The position numbers and the translations under genes were made by a program. Below the pieces are notes generated by a model that was not told where the DNA came from, searched no databases, and saw nothing but the letters and a program-made list of their open reading frames with translations. A stretch of 64,000 nt of DNA from an uncultured Pontibacter sp. (lineage in GTDB: Bacteria; Bacteroidota; Bacteroidia; Cytophagales; Hymenobacteraceae), in contig NZ_CANLZM010000002.1 of NCBI RefSeq assembly GCF_947495565.1, positions 248,001 to 312,000 on the forward strand, given 5' to 3'. Positions 29,098 to 37,790 of this stretch are shown here, piece by piece. Every line of letters begins with the position of its first letter. Within the stretch, counting starts at the first letter, position 1.

Positions 29098-29526
29098 ATG
29101 GAAGCGGCTGCTTTATTCCTTCGCTTTAAAGATAACCTGGCGCGTATAGCCAGCGCCCTTAACAGCAAACTGGAAGTTCGTACCATGCCATACAACACGT
29201 CTATTCCGCTGGAGGTAGACCTGCTGGCAGATGTGCTGCGCCTGCATGGCCTGGACTTTACCTCGTCTACACCGGGAGCTACCCGCCTGTTTGATTTCCA
29301 GCAGTGGTATGGCCAGAACGAGACGCAGGTAAACGAGGTGATGCACCGCGTGCTGGAGGATAAGAGGGCCTACATGAAAACCGCCACCGGCACGGTGCTG
29401 CAGAAGGAGATGCTTTACCGCCGCCTGGAGTTCTTTAAGGAGACCGCACATACGTTAGAGGTGATGATGATTCAGCAGAACCTGCACAGTCCAAAACACT
29501 TTAACTACCCGTACCTGAACGCGTAG
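29098..29526 (+). CDS. Conserved-looking hypothetical protein, 142 residues
   Basis: The product is soluble, starts MEAAALFLRFKDNLARIASA and is rich in leucine and charged residues. It has no signal peptide or membrane segment and no motif I can name. A promoter-like sequence precedes it and a strong terminator follows, so it appears to be a single-gene unit. Codon use resembles the core genes around it. Confidence 0.75.
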   Translation: MEAAALFLRFKDNLARIASALNSKLEVRTMPYNTSIPLEVDLLADVLRLHGLDFTSSTPGATRLFDFQQWYGQNETQVNEVMHRVLEDKRAYMKTATGTVLQKEMLYRRLEFFKETAHTLEVMMIQQNLHSPKHFNYPYLNA

Positions 29527-29538
29527 CAAGTATAAATA

Positions 29539-29584
29539 AAAGAAGAAAGCCACTCCTAAAATATGGGAGTGGCTTTCTTCTTTT
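29539..29584 (+). terminator. Bidirectional terminator between convergent genes
   Basis: Arms AAAAGAAGAAAGCCACTCC and GGAGTGGCTTTCTTCTTTT close a near-perfect stem with A and T runs on either side. It serves the hypothetical gene on the plus strand and the SDR gene on the minus strand. Confidence 0.88.
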
Positions 29585-29599
29585 ACAGGCCTGTATGTT

Positions 29600-30463
29600 T
29601 TACTTTCTAACCGAAGTATGGCTTTCCTTCGAATGCTTCAGCTTCAATTGGCCGTCCGGCTGCGTTTTCATACTTTCGGCGGCCATGTCGCCAGCTGGGC
29701 CTTTGGCAATGAGCGTGCCGCCATCCACCGGGAAGATAGCTCCGGTTACATAGGAGGCCTCATCCGAAGCCAGGAACAGGTACACATTGGCTACCTCCTC
29801 TGGCGTACCTCTGCGGCCCATCAGGGTTCCCTGCGTCACCATCTGCTCCATCTGCTTGTCCATCGGGCCGGTTTCCTTGTGCGTCCAGCCGGTATCTATA
29901 GGGCCTGGGGCTACGATGTTGCAGCGCACGCCCTTTTGCGCCTGCTCCGCCGCTATGCCTTTGGCAAAGGCATGCATAAAGCCTTTGGTGCCACCGTAGG
30001 GCGCATTCTGTGCAATACCCAGCGCACCAGACTCTGAGCCGGCGCATACTATGTTTCCCTTGGTTTTCTGCAGCTCCGGCAGCGCCGCCTTGCTCATGGC
30101 AAACGCCGTCCGGATGTTGTTCTTGAGCAGGTAATCGAAGGCCTCTTCCGAAAATTCTGAGAGCATGTTCGTCTCCGGAAATGTGCCGGCGTTGTTAATC
30201 AAAATGTCCAGCTTACCATACTGCTTCACGGCAAGCTGCACGCAGCTTTCGGCATTGGCTAAAGTAGATAAATCCGCGGTAAAAGGAATAGCTGTGCCTC
30301 CCTCCTCCTGTATCTCCTTCACCACGTCCTCCACCGGGTCCTCCGGAAAACCGGCCACAACTACCATGGCTCCTTCTTTGGCGAACTTTTTACTGATGGC
30401 TTCGCCTATACCAGCGCCACCGCCTGTTACAATGGCTACTTTGTCTTTAAGTCGGTTTCCCAT
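29600..30463 (-). CDS. SDR-family oxidoreductase
   Basis: The 287-residue classical short-chain dehydrogenase has the cofactor motif TGGGAGIGEAI, the NNAG motif in LDILINNAGTFPE and the catalytic Tyr-x3-Lys in APYGGTKGFMHAFA. A short extension after the core ends in lysine/serine-rich sequence. It acts on an alcohol or carbonyl with NAD(P)H. The substrate is not predictable from sequence. It is divergent from the GNAT gene that follows. Confidence 0.92.
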   Translation of the reverse strand: MGNRLKDKVAIVTGGGAGIGEAISKKFAKEGAMVVVAGFPEDPVEDVVKEIQEEGGTAIPFTADLSTLANAESCVQLAVKQYGKLDILINNAGTFPETNMLSEFSEEAFDYLLKNNIRTAFAMSKAALPELQKTKGNIVCAGSESGALGIAQNAPYGGTKGFMHAFAKGIAAEQAQKGVRCNIVAPGPIDTGWTHKETGPMDKQMEQMVTQGTLMGRRGTPEEVANVYLFLASDEASYVTGAIFPVDGGTLIAKGPAGDMAAESMKTQPDGQLKLKHSKESHTSVRK

Positions 30464-30631
30464 TTGTTCAATAGTTTTTTTGCTGATTAAATAGTTACGT
30501 TTACCTGTAACGGCAGAAGCACGGGTTCAGTTGGTGGCCAATTAAGATGCAAGCGCAACAACACGTTTTAGGGTAGTTAGCGTATGAAAGAAAGAGATCC
30601 TTATTATAAACACAATAGACGCACATGTAAC

Positions 30632-31261
30632 ATGAGCTACCTTTACAACACTCTTTCTGATGCACTTGATGAGCAACTGGAAACACGCCACCTGTTGCTG
30701 CGCCCCTACCAGGAGGGAGACGAAAACGATTTTATGCGCCTGCTACAGGAAAACTTAGTACACCTGAACCCGGCATTTTCTGGCCGGTTGGCACGAGTGC
30801 GGGCACTCGATGACGCTCGCTCGCAGGTACAGCAGCTACGCACTGACTGGGAGAACCGGCGCACATTCGACTTTGGCGTTTGGCAGAAAGCAGACAATCA
30901 ATACATCGGCGACATTGCCTTAAAAAACCTGGACCGCTCTATACCCAAGGCTGAGCTTGGCTTATACTTTGCCGCATGGCCCGCTACCAGGCAACTGGCA
31001 CAGGAGGCGTTAGAAGAGGTGCTTGGGTTTGCATTTGGGCCGCTGGGCATGAACAAAGTATACTTGCGCTGCACCACTGCAAACGAAAGCTACGGATCTT
31101 TGGCCCTGAGCTGTGGTTTTTTGAAGGAAGGCACTTTACGCAGCGACTACCGAGGGGCAGACTCCAACAAACTGCTCGACCTTAGTTACTACGGCATCAC
31201 GCGCCAGGATTATGAAGAAGTGCTGCAGCAACAAGAAGCCAATTCTACGGTTGTAGTCTAA
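30632..31261 (+). CDS. GNAT N-acetyltransferase, RimJ/RimL type
   Basis: The roughly 209-residue acetyltransferase begins MSYLYNTLSDALDEQLETRH. The family features are LETRHLLLRPYQEGDENDF, FGVWQKADNQYIGDIALKNL, KAELGLYFAAWPATRQLAQE and GMNKVYLRCTTANESYGSLA. It probably acetylates a protein N-terminus or a small amine using acetyl-CoA. The alternative start at 30584 adds sixteen charged residues that are not typical of the family. Confidence 0.88.
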   Translation: MSYLYNTLSDALDEQLETRHLLLRPYQEGDENDFMRLLQENLVHLNPAFSGRLARVRALDDARSQVQQLRTDWENRRTFDFGVWQKADNQYIGDIALKNLDRSIPKAELGLYFAAWPATRQLAQEALEEVLGFAFGPLGMNKVYLRCTTANESYGSLALSCGFLKEGTLRSDYRGADSNKLLDLSYYGITRQDYEEVLQQQEANSTVVV

Positions 31262-31368
31262 CTTTCATAGAACAAGTTTATACTTAGCAGCAGCTATTTT
31301 TTTGCTGAAGAGGCTGCGCCATACTTGCCAGCAGCGGGTACAGGAGCTAAGAAGTATACTTATGTATG

Positions 31369-32520
31369 TTACCGTTTTGCCTTGGCTAAAAAGAAGTCTG
31401 CGTTAAAGTTGAGGTAAAAGCCACTGGAGAACTCCAGCTTTGGATTATTGAAGTCCCAGAGAGGCTCAAGCCGTAAGGTCAGGTTCAGGTCATCAATAAG
31501 TTCAATGTCTTTCATCAGCCTAAGTATAAGCAGTTCCCGCTTCTGCTCCAGGTAATCCGGGTTTTTAAAAGTAGAAGAAGCCGATTGGTACAGCCTGCCG
31601 CCCATTTCGGATATATAGCCATCTCCGCGCCAGTAGCTCAGCATCACATCCTGATATTTAGTGTCAGCACCTATGTTAAAGTATAAACCACGTCCCTGCT
31701 CATAAGGCAACTGCAGCTCATTGGAAAAATCTTTAAACCCGACAATGTAATTTTTGGTGTAGAGGCGGTGCAACACGCGCCGGTTATACTTCTTTTCCAG
31801 TTCCAGGCCAATAGCTGCGTTGGCAACAGTTGTGAGCGGCAGATCAGAAGCATCAAACTGGCCGCCTTTATGCTGCGCGATAAACTGAATCGGCAACGAC
31901 AAGTATAAACTGTCGGCCAGGTTGCCTCGCCCCTCCTGCTCCAGCAAAAGTATGGAGACTGCCGCGCCGCCGTTTACCTGTTCCTGATCGTTCTCGCCAC
32001 GGTACAGCATGTTCACCCAGTCAGCCCAGGCGTCCAGGCGCAGGCGGTGCGTAGTTAGTTTATACTGTATACCGTTTTCCAGCCGGTTCAGGATGAGGCG
32101 TTCAAAATCATATAGCGGTTCTATGTAGCCATGGTTCAGGTTACCATCCAGGGTGCCAAACAGCAGCTCCCACTGCTCCCGCTGCACTTTTATGGTAAAA
32201 GTAGGCGCAATCTCTTCATAACCTGAAGCACCAAAGTCTTTCCAGAGCAGCACTCCGGCCTCTACGCGCACGTTGGCTGTGGGCTGGTAACTGAGTTTTG
32301 GGTTGAGTTGATAGCCAAACAAAGTATAACCGTCGGCAATTTTGTTAAAGTATTCGTTATTCTTCAGAAAGCCCAGCGCCTGTACACTAATCCTAATATC
32401 ATTAGCATTTTGCTCCTGCACAGGCACTTGCTGAAGCAATGCTTTATTGTTCAGTTGCGCCTGCGCAAAACAACTTAAAGTCAGCAAAATCACTAGAAAA
32501 AAAACTTTCAGAAAAGACAT
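31369..32520 (-). CDS. Hypothetical outer-membrane beta-barrel protein
   Basis: The 383-residue protein has a signal peptide (MSFLKVFFLVILLTLSCFAQAQ) and alternating hydrophobic/polar strands with aromatic girdles. It ends GFYLNFNADFFLAKAKR, which suggests a barrel without plug or receptor motifs. I do not recognise the family. Six copies of the AAGTATAA word fall within this gene and its flanks, the densest patch in the window. Confidence 0.75.
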   Translation of the reverse strand: MSFLKVFFLVILLTLSCFAQAQLNNKALLQQVPVQEQNANDIRISVQALGFLKNNEYFNKIADGYTLFGYQLNPKLSYQPTANVRVEAGVLLWKDFGASGYEEIAPTFTIKVQREQWELLFGTLDGNLNHGYIEPLYDFERLILNRLENGIQYKLTTHRLRLDAWADWVNMLYRGENDQEQVNGGAAVSILLLEQEGRGNLADSLYLSLPIQFIAQHKGGQFDASDLPLTTVANAAIGLELEKKYNRRVLHRLYTKNYIVGFKDFSNELQLPYEQGRGLYFNIGADTKYQDVMLSYWRGDGYISEMGGRLYQSASSTFKNPDYLEQKRELLILRLMKDIELIDDLNLTLRLEPLWDFNNPKLEFSSGFYLNFNADFFLAKAKR

Positions 32521-32617
32521 AAAAAAGGGTTTCTAATGGCACAAAAACAGGTGCAGCTATGTTGTAATCAGACGGCGCTAAACAGCTAAAAAAATTAGCA
32601 AAATACTTGCAAACTAT

Positions 32618-32648
32618 TTTGTAGATTGGCTCCGAATTTGTAATTTCA
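32618..32648 (+). promoter_or_regulatory. Probable recA promoter
   Basis: TTTG at 32618-32621 and TAATTTCA at 32641-32648 are 19 bases apart, close to the Bacteroidota consensus. The start codon lies 33 bases downstream. I saw no obvious LexA-type palindrome. Confidence 0.5.
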
Positions 32649-32680
32649 CCTTCAATATAAAGTTAATTAAGAAAACACAC

Positions 32681-33727
32681 ATGAGCGTAAGCAACGAAAA
32701 ACTAAAGGCCCTGCAGCTGACCATGGACAAGCTCGACAAAACATACGGAAAAGGCACCGTAATGAAGTTGAGCGACAACAAGGTTGAGGACATTCCGGCC
32801 ATCTCCACAGGTTCGCTGGGTCTTGATATTGCTTTGGGTATCGGTGGTTTGCCACGTGGCCGCGTCGTAGAGATTTACGGCCCTGAATCTTCAGGTAAAA
32901 CTACGCTTACTATGCACTGCATTGCTGAGGCGCAAAAGAAAGGCGGCTTGGCAGCATTTATAGATGCAGAGCACGCATTTGACAGATTATACGCCCAGAA
33001 ATTAGGCATCGATACAGAAAATCTTTTAATATCTCAGCCCGACAACGGCGAGCAGGCGCTTGAGATTGCGGACCATTTGATTCGCTCTGGCGCGATTGAC
33101 ATCATCGTGATTGACTCCGTGGCTGCCCTTGTACCGAAAGGCGAGTTGGAAGGCGATATGGGTGACAGCAAAATGGGTCTGCAGGCACGTTTAATGTCGC
33201 AGGCACTGCGTAAGTTAACTGGTACCATCAATAAAACAGGATGTACCTGTATCTTCATCAACCAGCTTCGTGAGAAAATCGGTGTGATGTTCGGTAACCC
33301 GGAGACAACCACTGGTGGTAACGCACTTAAGTTCTACGCCTCTGTTCGCCTCGACATCCGCCGTGTGGGCCAAATCAAAGAGAGCGCAGACAACATTACT
33401 GGTAACCGCACCCGCGTAAAGGTAGTGAAGAATAAGGTAGCGCCTCCATTCAAAGTAGTTGAGTTCGACATTATGTATGGCGAAGGTATATCTAAAGTTG
33501 GCGAGGTGCTGGACCTTGGCGTTGAGCTAGGCATTGTGAACAAATCTGGTTCATGGTTCTCATACAACGGCGATAAGCTGGGCCAGGGCCGTGACGGTGT
33601 AAAGCAAATCCTGCTGGACAACCCGGAGCTGATGGAAGAGATAGAAGGCAAAATCAGAGCTATTGTAAAAGGAGAGCCTGAGAAGGTGGCAGCCGCACTA
33701 GACGATGCCGCAGCAACTGCTGAATGA
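32681..33727 (+). CDS. recA: Recombinase RecA
   Basis: RecA forms the ATP-dependent filament for homologous recombination and SOS induction. The 348-residue sequence has Walker [10 protein letters not shown] at 67-75, [38 protein letters not shown], the L2 loop region [18 protein letters not shown] and the conserved C-terminal core, with a short acidic/alanine tail. It is monocistronic, with a terminator directly after the stop. Confidence 0.99.
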   Translation: MSVSNEKLKALQLTMDKLDKTYGKGTVMKLSDNKVEDIPAISTGSLGLDIALGIGGLPRGRVVEIYGPESSGKTTLTMHCIAEAQKKGGLAAFIDAEHAFDRLYAQKLGIDTENLLISQPDNGEQALEIADHLIRSGAIDIIVIDSVAALVPKGELEGDMGDSKMGLQARLMSQALRKLTGTINKTGCTCIFINQLREKIGVMFGNPETTTGGNALKFYASVRLDIRRVGQIKESADNITGNRTRVKVVKNKVAPPFKVVEFDIMYGEGISKVGEVLDLGVELGIVNKSGSWFSYNGDKLGQGRDGVKQILLDNPELMEEIEGKIRAIVKGEPEKVAAALDDAAATAE

Positions 33728-33749
33728 ACTTTATTCCCCAATCTGAAGT

Positions 33750-33783
33750 AAAAAAAGGTGCTACCAAGGTAGCACCTTTTTTA
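33750..33783 (+). terminator. Intrinsic terminator of recA
   Basis: Arms AAAAAAGGTGCTACC and GGTAGCACCTTTTTT form a perfect stem. Confidence 0.88.
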
Positions 33784-33897
33784 TTTAAAATCAGTTGAAT
33801 AGCAAATGTAGATTATATAACTTAAGCCTTAGGAAAGAGTTGGTACAAAACTTGATTAAAACAGGTAACGACACCCTCACCTAAATGGTAGGCACTT

Positions 33898-34710
33898 ATG
33901 ATGAAAAAGTTTTCCCCCGCACTCTTACTAATTTCGCTCGTCATTTTTGGCTTTGCCACAAAGGACAGGATGCGACAACTGCCCAACAACAGCTTTAGCA
34001 CGGGCGAAGTACTCAAGTATAAAGTGCATTATGGCCCTATTACCGCAGCCGAGGCCGTGATAGATGTAGCTCCCGAATTGCATACCGTAAACAACCGTGC
34101 CTGCTATAAAGCCACTGTATACGGCAAAACAAACAGTTCTTTCGACCTCTTTATAAGAATCCGGGACACTTGGCAATCATACATAGACACGGCTGCCATT
34201 GTGCCGCAGCGCTCGTTCCGTAATATAGAAGAAGGAAATTACCGCAAGCGAGAAACTGTAGATTTTGACCACTACAGCAACAAAGTGCATGTAGAGAAGA
34301 AGAAGAAATCAAAGAAGGTTGAGAAGAAAACCTATAAAGTAACCGATAATGTGCAGGACATTGTGAGCGGCTTTTACTACTTGCGCACCCTGAACTATGA
34401 CAATATGCGTGTTGGCGACAGAACCAATGTACAAGGCTTTTTTGATGAGGAAAACTTTAATATGGAGGTAGAGTATCGGGGCCGAGAAGTAGTAAGCACC
34501 AAAGCCGGCGACATTAAAGCCATAAAACTTGTGCCGCGCATGCCTAAAAACGAAATGTTTAAAGGCGAGAACTCAATAACCGTGTATCTCTCTGATGACA
34601 AAAACAAGATACCGGTGCTCATACAGGCCGAGATGTTTGTAGGCTCTGTAAAAGTAAACCTTTACGATTACAAGAACCTCAAGAACAAGCTCATATTCGC
34701 TAAAAACTAA
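33898..34710 (+). CDS. DUF3108 family secreted protein
   Basis: The 270-residue product has a short signal sequence (MKKFSPALLLISLVIFGFAT). The body begins FSTGEVLKYKVHYGPITAAEAVIDV and later has VQDIVSGFYYLRTL and KAIKLVPRMP, the pattern of DUF3108 proteins. These are thought to be periplasmic, but their function is unsettled. A lysine-rich patch (VEKKKKSKKVEKK) lies in the middle. Start at 33898 or the next codon. Confidence 0.82.
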   Translation: MMKKFSPALLLISLVIFGFATKDRMRQLPNNSFSTGEVLKYKVHYGPITAAEAVIDVAPELHTVNNRACYKATVYGKTNSSFDLFIRIRDTWQSYIDTAAIVPQRSFRNIEEGNYRKRETVDFDHYSNKVHVEKKKKSKKVEKKTYKVTDNVQDIVSGFYYLRTLNYDNMRVGDRTNVQGFFDEENFNMEVEYRGREVVSTKAGDIKAIKLVPRMPKNEMFKGENSITVYLSDDKNKIPVLIQAEMFVGSVKVNLYDYKNLKNKLIFAKN

Positions 34711-34714
34711 AGTG

Positions 34715-34742
34715 AAGCCAGCCAAAGCGCTGGCTTTTTTTA
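34715..34742 (+). terminator. Intrinsic terminator after the DUF3108 gene
   Basis: Stem AGCCAGC / GCTGGCT is followed by a run of seven or more T. Confidence 0.82.
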
Positions 34743-34904
34743 TGCAGCTACTGAATACATAAGTTTAAATAATTGTTAACATTATATTATGATTTGGTAA
34801 CACTACCCTGAAATGCTATAATGTATGATATCTTTACAGAGGAAACACAGCAGCCTTGCCTGATGCAAGTGCTTGCCGATTTGCTAAACTAAGCCCCCTG
34901 AACC

Positions 34905-35594
34905 GTGCAAACAGCATCGAATTACAGAATCCTTGTAGTAGATGACGATCCGGATATCGTAGAATTGCTACAGTACAACCTTACTCGCGAAGGTTATGAG
35001 GTAACCACCGCTGACAACGGCAAAAAAGCCATAGACGTTGCTCAACTCATAAAGCCGGATGTTATTCTGATGGACGTGATGATGCCTATCATGGATGGCA
35101 TTGCTGCCTGCCGGCAACTGCGCGAAATAGAGGATTTCCGAAACACGCATGTTATCTTCCTGACTGCCCGCTCTGAGGAGTTCTCAGAAGTAGCCGCCTT
35201 CGAGGCAGGCGCCGATGACTTTATCACCAAGCCCATAAAACCGCGCGCCTTGCTTAGCCGTTTGGCTGCCTTCGCTCGCCGTGATGCACAGCAGGAAGAA
35301 CAGGATAAGGTAATTGAGGCTGGCGACCTGCGGATAGACCGTACCAGTTTTGCGGTATACAAAGGCACCGATAAAATTACGCTCCCTAAAAAGGAGTTTG
35401 AGCTGCTGGCTTTTCTGGCCGCTACGCCTAACAAGGTTTTCACCCGCGAGGAGTTGCTCAGCAACATCTGGGGTAATGATGTGTATGTAATTGCCCGCAC
35501 CGTGGACGTACACGTGCGTAAAGTGCGTGAAAAAATAGGCGAAGAAAACATAAAAACCATCAAAGGAGTGGGTTATAAGTTTAACACCGACTAA
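34905..35594 (+). CDS. OmpR/PhoB-family response regulator
   Basis: The 229-residue protein has a receiver domain (8-125) with acidic residues in VVDDDPD, phospho-acceptor Asp57 in VILMDVMMPIMDG and the Lys in ITKPIKP. A C-terminal winged-helix DNA-binding domain (about 135-228) has LPKKEFELLAFLAA and ARTVDVHVRKVREKI. It starts at GTG. With the kinase three bases downstream it forms a PhoB/PhoR-like two-component pair. No phosphate gene is near, so the signal is unproved. Confidence 0.95.
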   Translation: MQTASNYRILVVDDDPDIVELLQYNLTREGYEVTTADNGKKAIDVAQLIKPDVILMDVMMPIMDGIAACRQLREIEDFRNTHVIFLTARSEEFSEVAAFEAGADDFITKPIKPRALLSRLAAFARRDAQQEEQDKVIEAGDLRIDRTSFAVYKGTDKITLPKKEFELLAFLAATPNKVFTREELLSNIWGNDVYVIARTVDVHVRKVREKIGEENIKTIKGVGYKFNTD

Positions 35595-35597
35595 TAC

Positions 35598-36632
35598 ATG
35601 AATGTAAATTCCCGTACGCTTGCCCTTTTAACCTCACTGGCGGTAGCAGTTGTGCTTACCGCCTTTCTTGCTTTAGCCAGTTATTTTTCCTCGCATGGTT
35701 TTATTGTGGCGCTGGCTATTGTGTTTGTTTGCTGCTTTGTGCTGGTCCACCTTTCCTATGAGGCGCTTGTTTTCAGGGAGGTGAAAAACGTATACTCCAG
35801 CCTGGAGAAGCTGAGGCGACAGGACTTTAAGAAAGCAGAAAGCCGCTCTACTTTCTCCGCTGACCCTCTCACTAAAATAAAGGACGATATATATATGATT
35901 GCGCAGGGCAAACAGCAGGAAATTGATGAGCTGAAGCGCCTGCAGGTAATGCGCCGCGAGTTTCTTGCTGATGTGTCGCATGAGCTAAAAACACCGATTT
36001 TCGCTGCTCAGGGCTTTATTCATACTTTGCTGGATGGTGCCATGGACGACCCTCAGGTGCGGGAGCGATTCCTGGAAAAAGCCGCTAAAAGCCTGGACGG
36101 GCTGGATGCGCTGGTGCAGGATCTGATCAGCATCTCTCAGTTTGAGAAAGGCGTGGTAAAGATGGCAAAACGCAATTTTGATGTGTCGCAGTTGGCACAC
36201 GAAGTGGCGGAGCAGCTAGAGCAGAAGGCAGCCCAGCAACAAATCACCTTGCATGTAGAGGCCAATGAGCCAATCATGCTCTTTGCAGACCCAAACCGCA
36301 TACGCCAGGTATTTACCAACCTTATTGATAACGCCATCAAGTATGGCCGAAAGGGCGGCAACATCTGGGTTATGTTTGATGAAGGTAAAAAGAAGTTTAC
36401 AATCACGGTGAAGGATGACGGAAAAGGTATTGCGCAGGAGCACATTAATCGCATCTTTGAGCGCTTCTACCGCATAGACAAAAGCCGGGCCCGCGACACT
36501 TCCAGCACCGGACTCGGCCTTGCCATCTGTAAACATATTGTGGAGGCGCACCGCTCGTTTATAGCTGTAAAAAGTGAGGTAAACAAAGGTACGACGCTAC
36601 GCTTCAAGCTGCAGAAGGCGAAAGATATTTAA
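35598..36632 (+). CDS. PhoR-like sensor histidine kinase
   Basis: The 344-residue kinase has two adjacent N-terminal membrane helices (about 8-52) with almost no periplasmic loop and a short linker. The HisKA domain carries phospho-acceptor His128 in LADVSHELKTP. The ATPase domain shows N-box NLIDNAIKYG, G1 VKDDGKGI, F-box RIFERFYR and G2 STGLGLAICKHIVEAH. Lack of an external sensor domain suggests it responds to a membrane partner, as PhoR does to Pst/PhoU. Confidence 0.94.
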   Translation: MNVNSRTLALLTSLAVAVVLTAFLALASYFSSHGFIVALAIVFVCCFVLVHLSYEALVFREVKNVYSSLEKLRRQDFKKAESRSTFSADPLTKIKDDIYMIAQGKQQEIDELKRLQVMRREFLADVSHELKTPIFAAQGFIHTLLDGAMDDPQVRERFLEKAAKSLDGLDALVQDLISISQFEKGVVKMAKRNFDVSQLAHEVAEQLEQKAAQQQITLHVEANEPIMLFADPNRIRQVFTNLIDNAIKYGRKGGNIWVMFDEGKKKFTITVKDDGKGIAQEHINRIFERFYRIDKSRARDTSSTGLGLAICKHIVEAHRSFIAVKSEVNKGTTLRFKLQKAKDI

Positions 36633-36802
36633 TTGTTAAGTTGTTGATGGCTGGATTGTTTGTTACTAGCTTCCAAGGCTCATGTATTCTCGCTTCCAAC
36701 AAACTTTATAGGTAGCTCCTTTTGAGAGGATACAGCCAGAAAACACTATTGACTTTTCCAGGATCACCTTCAACAATTTAACAACTGACAACCAACAATT
36801 AA
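36628..36802. repeat. Intergenic element with inverted AT-rich ends, second example
   Basis: The gap begins AATTGTTAAGTTGTTG and ends with the inverted CAACAATTTAACAACTG plus CCAACAATTA. It is built like 28895-29043 but the inner sequence differs. A -7-like TATCTTTG (36809-36816) follows it, before the pseudouridine synthase gene. Confidence 0.45.
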
Positions 36803-36868
36803 AATACGTATCTTTGCAGGATGCACGGCTACAACGTATGGCTATGCCTGAACAAAGTATAATAACCC

Positions 36869-37579
36869 ATGAAGTACCCGGTTTTTAAAGACCTGATCAT
36901 ATTTGAAAATGAGGACTACCTGGTAGTTAACAAGCCGCCTTTTTTGGCTACGCTGGAGGACCGCACTCCTAACACTACCAACCTGCTTAAAATTGCCAAG
37001 CAGCATAACCCTGAACTGCAGGCCTGCCACCGCCTGGACAAAGACACATCGGGCTGCCTTGTGTTTGCTAAGAACCCTGAGGCATACCGCCACCTGTCTA
37101 TGCAGTTTGAGCACCGCCAGGTTTATAAAGTATACCATGCGGTGGCGTGGGGCGTGCACAAGTTTGAAGACCAGCTAGTGAACAGGGCTATCATGCCAAA
37201 CGCAAAAGGTGTTGCCCATTTAAATCCGAAGGGAAAGCCGGCCGAAACATACTTCACCTCGCTGGAAACCTACTCCCGCCATACTCTGGTAGAGTGTATG
37301 CCTGTAACAGGCCGCCTGCACCAGATACGTGTGCATTTGGCTTACTTAAATGCCCCTATTGTAGGTGATGAGTTATACGGAGGCGAAAATGTTTACCTGA
37401 GCAACCTGAAACGTGGCTACAACCTTAAAAAAGATACGGAAGAACTGCCCCTGATCAAGCGGTTTGCGCTGCACTCGTTTAACATCGGCTTTACTCTGCT
37501 TGATGGGGAACCGGTGAAAATAGAGGCTCCTTACCCGAAAGATATTGCAGTACTCGTAAAACAGTTACGGGCGCACTAG
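36869..37579 (+). CDS. RluA-family pseudouridine synthase
   Basis: This 236-residue enzyme isomerises uridine to pseudouridine in rRNA or tRNA. It shows IIFENEDYLVVNKPPFLATL, the catalytic aspartate motif CHRLDKDTSGCLVFAK, VTGRLHQIRVHLAYLNAPIV and GDELYGG. It lacks an N-terminal S4 domain, so it is a short RluA-type member whose target cannot be named. It is monocistronic, with an unusual terminator. Confidence 0.92.
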   Translation: MKYPVFKDLIIFENEDYLVVNKPPFLATLEDRTPNTTNLLKIAKQHNPELQACHRLDKDTSGCLVFAKNPEAYRHLSMQFEHRQVYKVYHAVAWGVHKFEDQLVNRAIMPNAKGVAHLNPKGKPAETYFTSLETYSRHTLVECMPVTGRLHQIRVHLAYLNAPIVGDELYGGENVYLSNLKRGYNLKKDTEELPLIKRFALHSFNIGFTLLDGEPVKIEAPYPKDIAVLVKQLRAH

Positions 37580-37596
37580 TTTTAAATAAAGGGCAC

Positions 37597-37655
37597 AAAG
37601 TATAAAAGGACAAAAGAGGCAGGAATTCCATACTTCTTTTGTCCTTTTATACTTT
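37597..37655 (+). terminator. Terminator built from an inverted pair of the AAGTATAA word
   Basis: Two 21-base complementary arms, AAAGTATAAAAGGACAAAAG(A) at 37597-37617 and its complement at 37635-37655, flank a 17-base loop. Each arm carries one full copy of AAGTATAA. The layout recalls uptake-sequence terminators in Haemophilus and Neisseria. Confidence 0.75.
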
Positions 37656-37790
37656 AACTAGGGTTCGCCAGGGCTGAAAGACTACCAACTTTTGACAAAG
37701 TTTCAGATCAGCTTATGTGGCAGGTTTAGCATTGCATTGGCTAACAAGTTTCATACTTTGTCTTTCACAAAACGCTCCTTTAGCACACAA

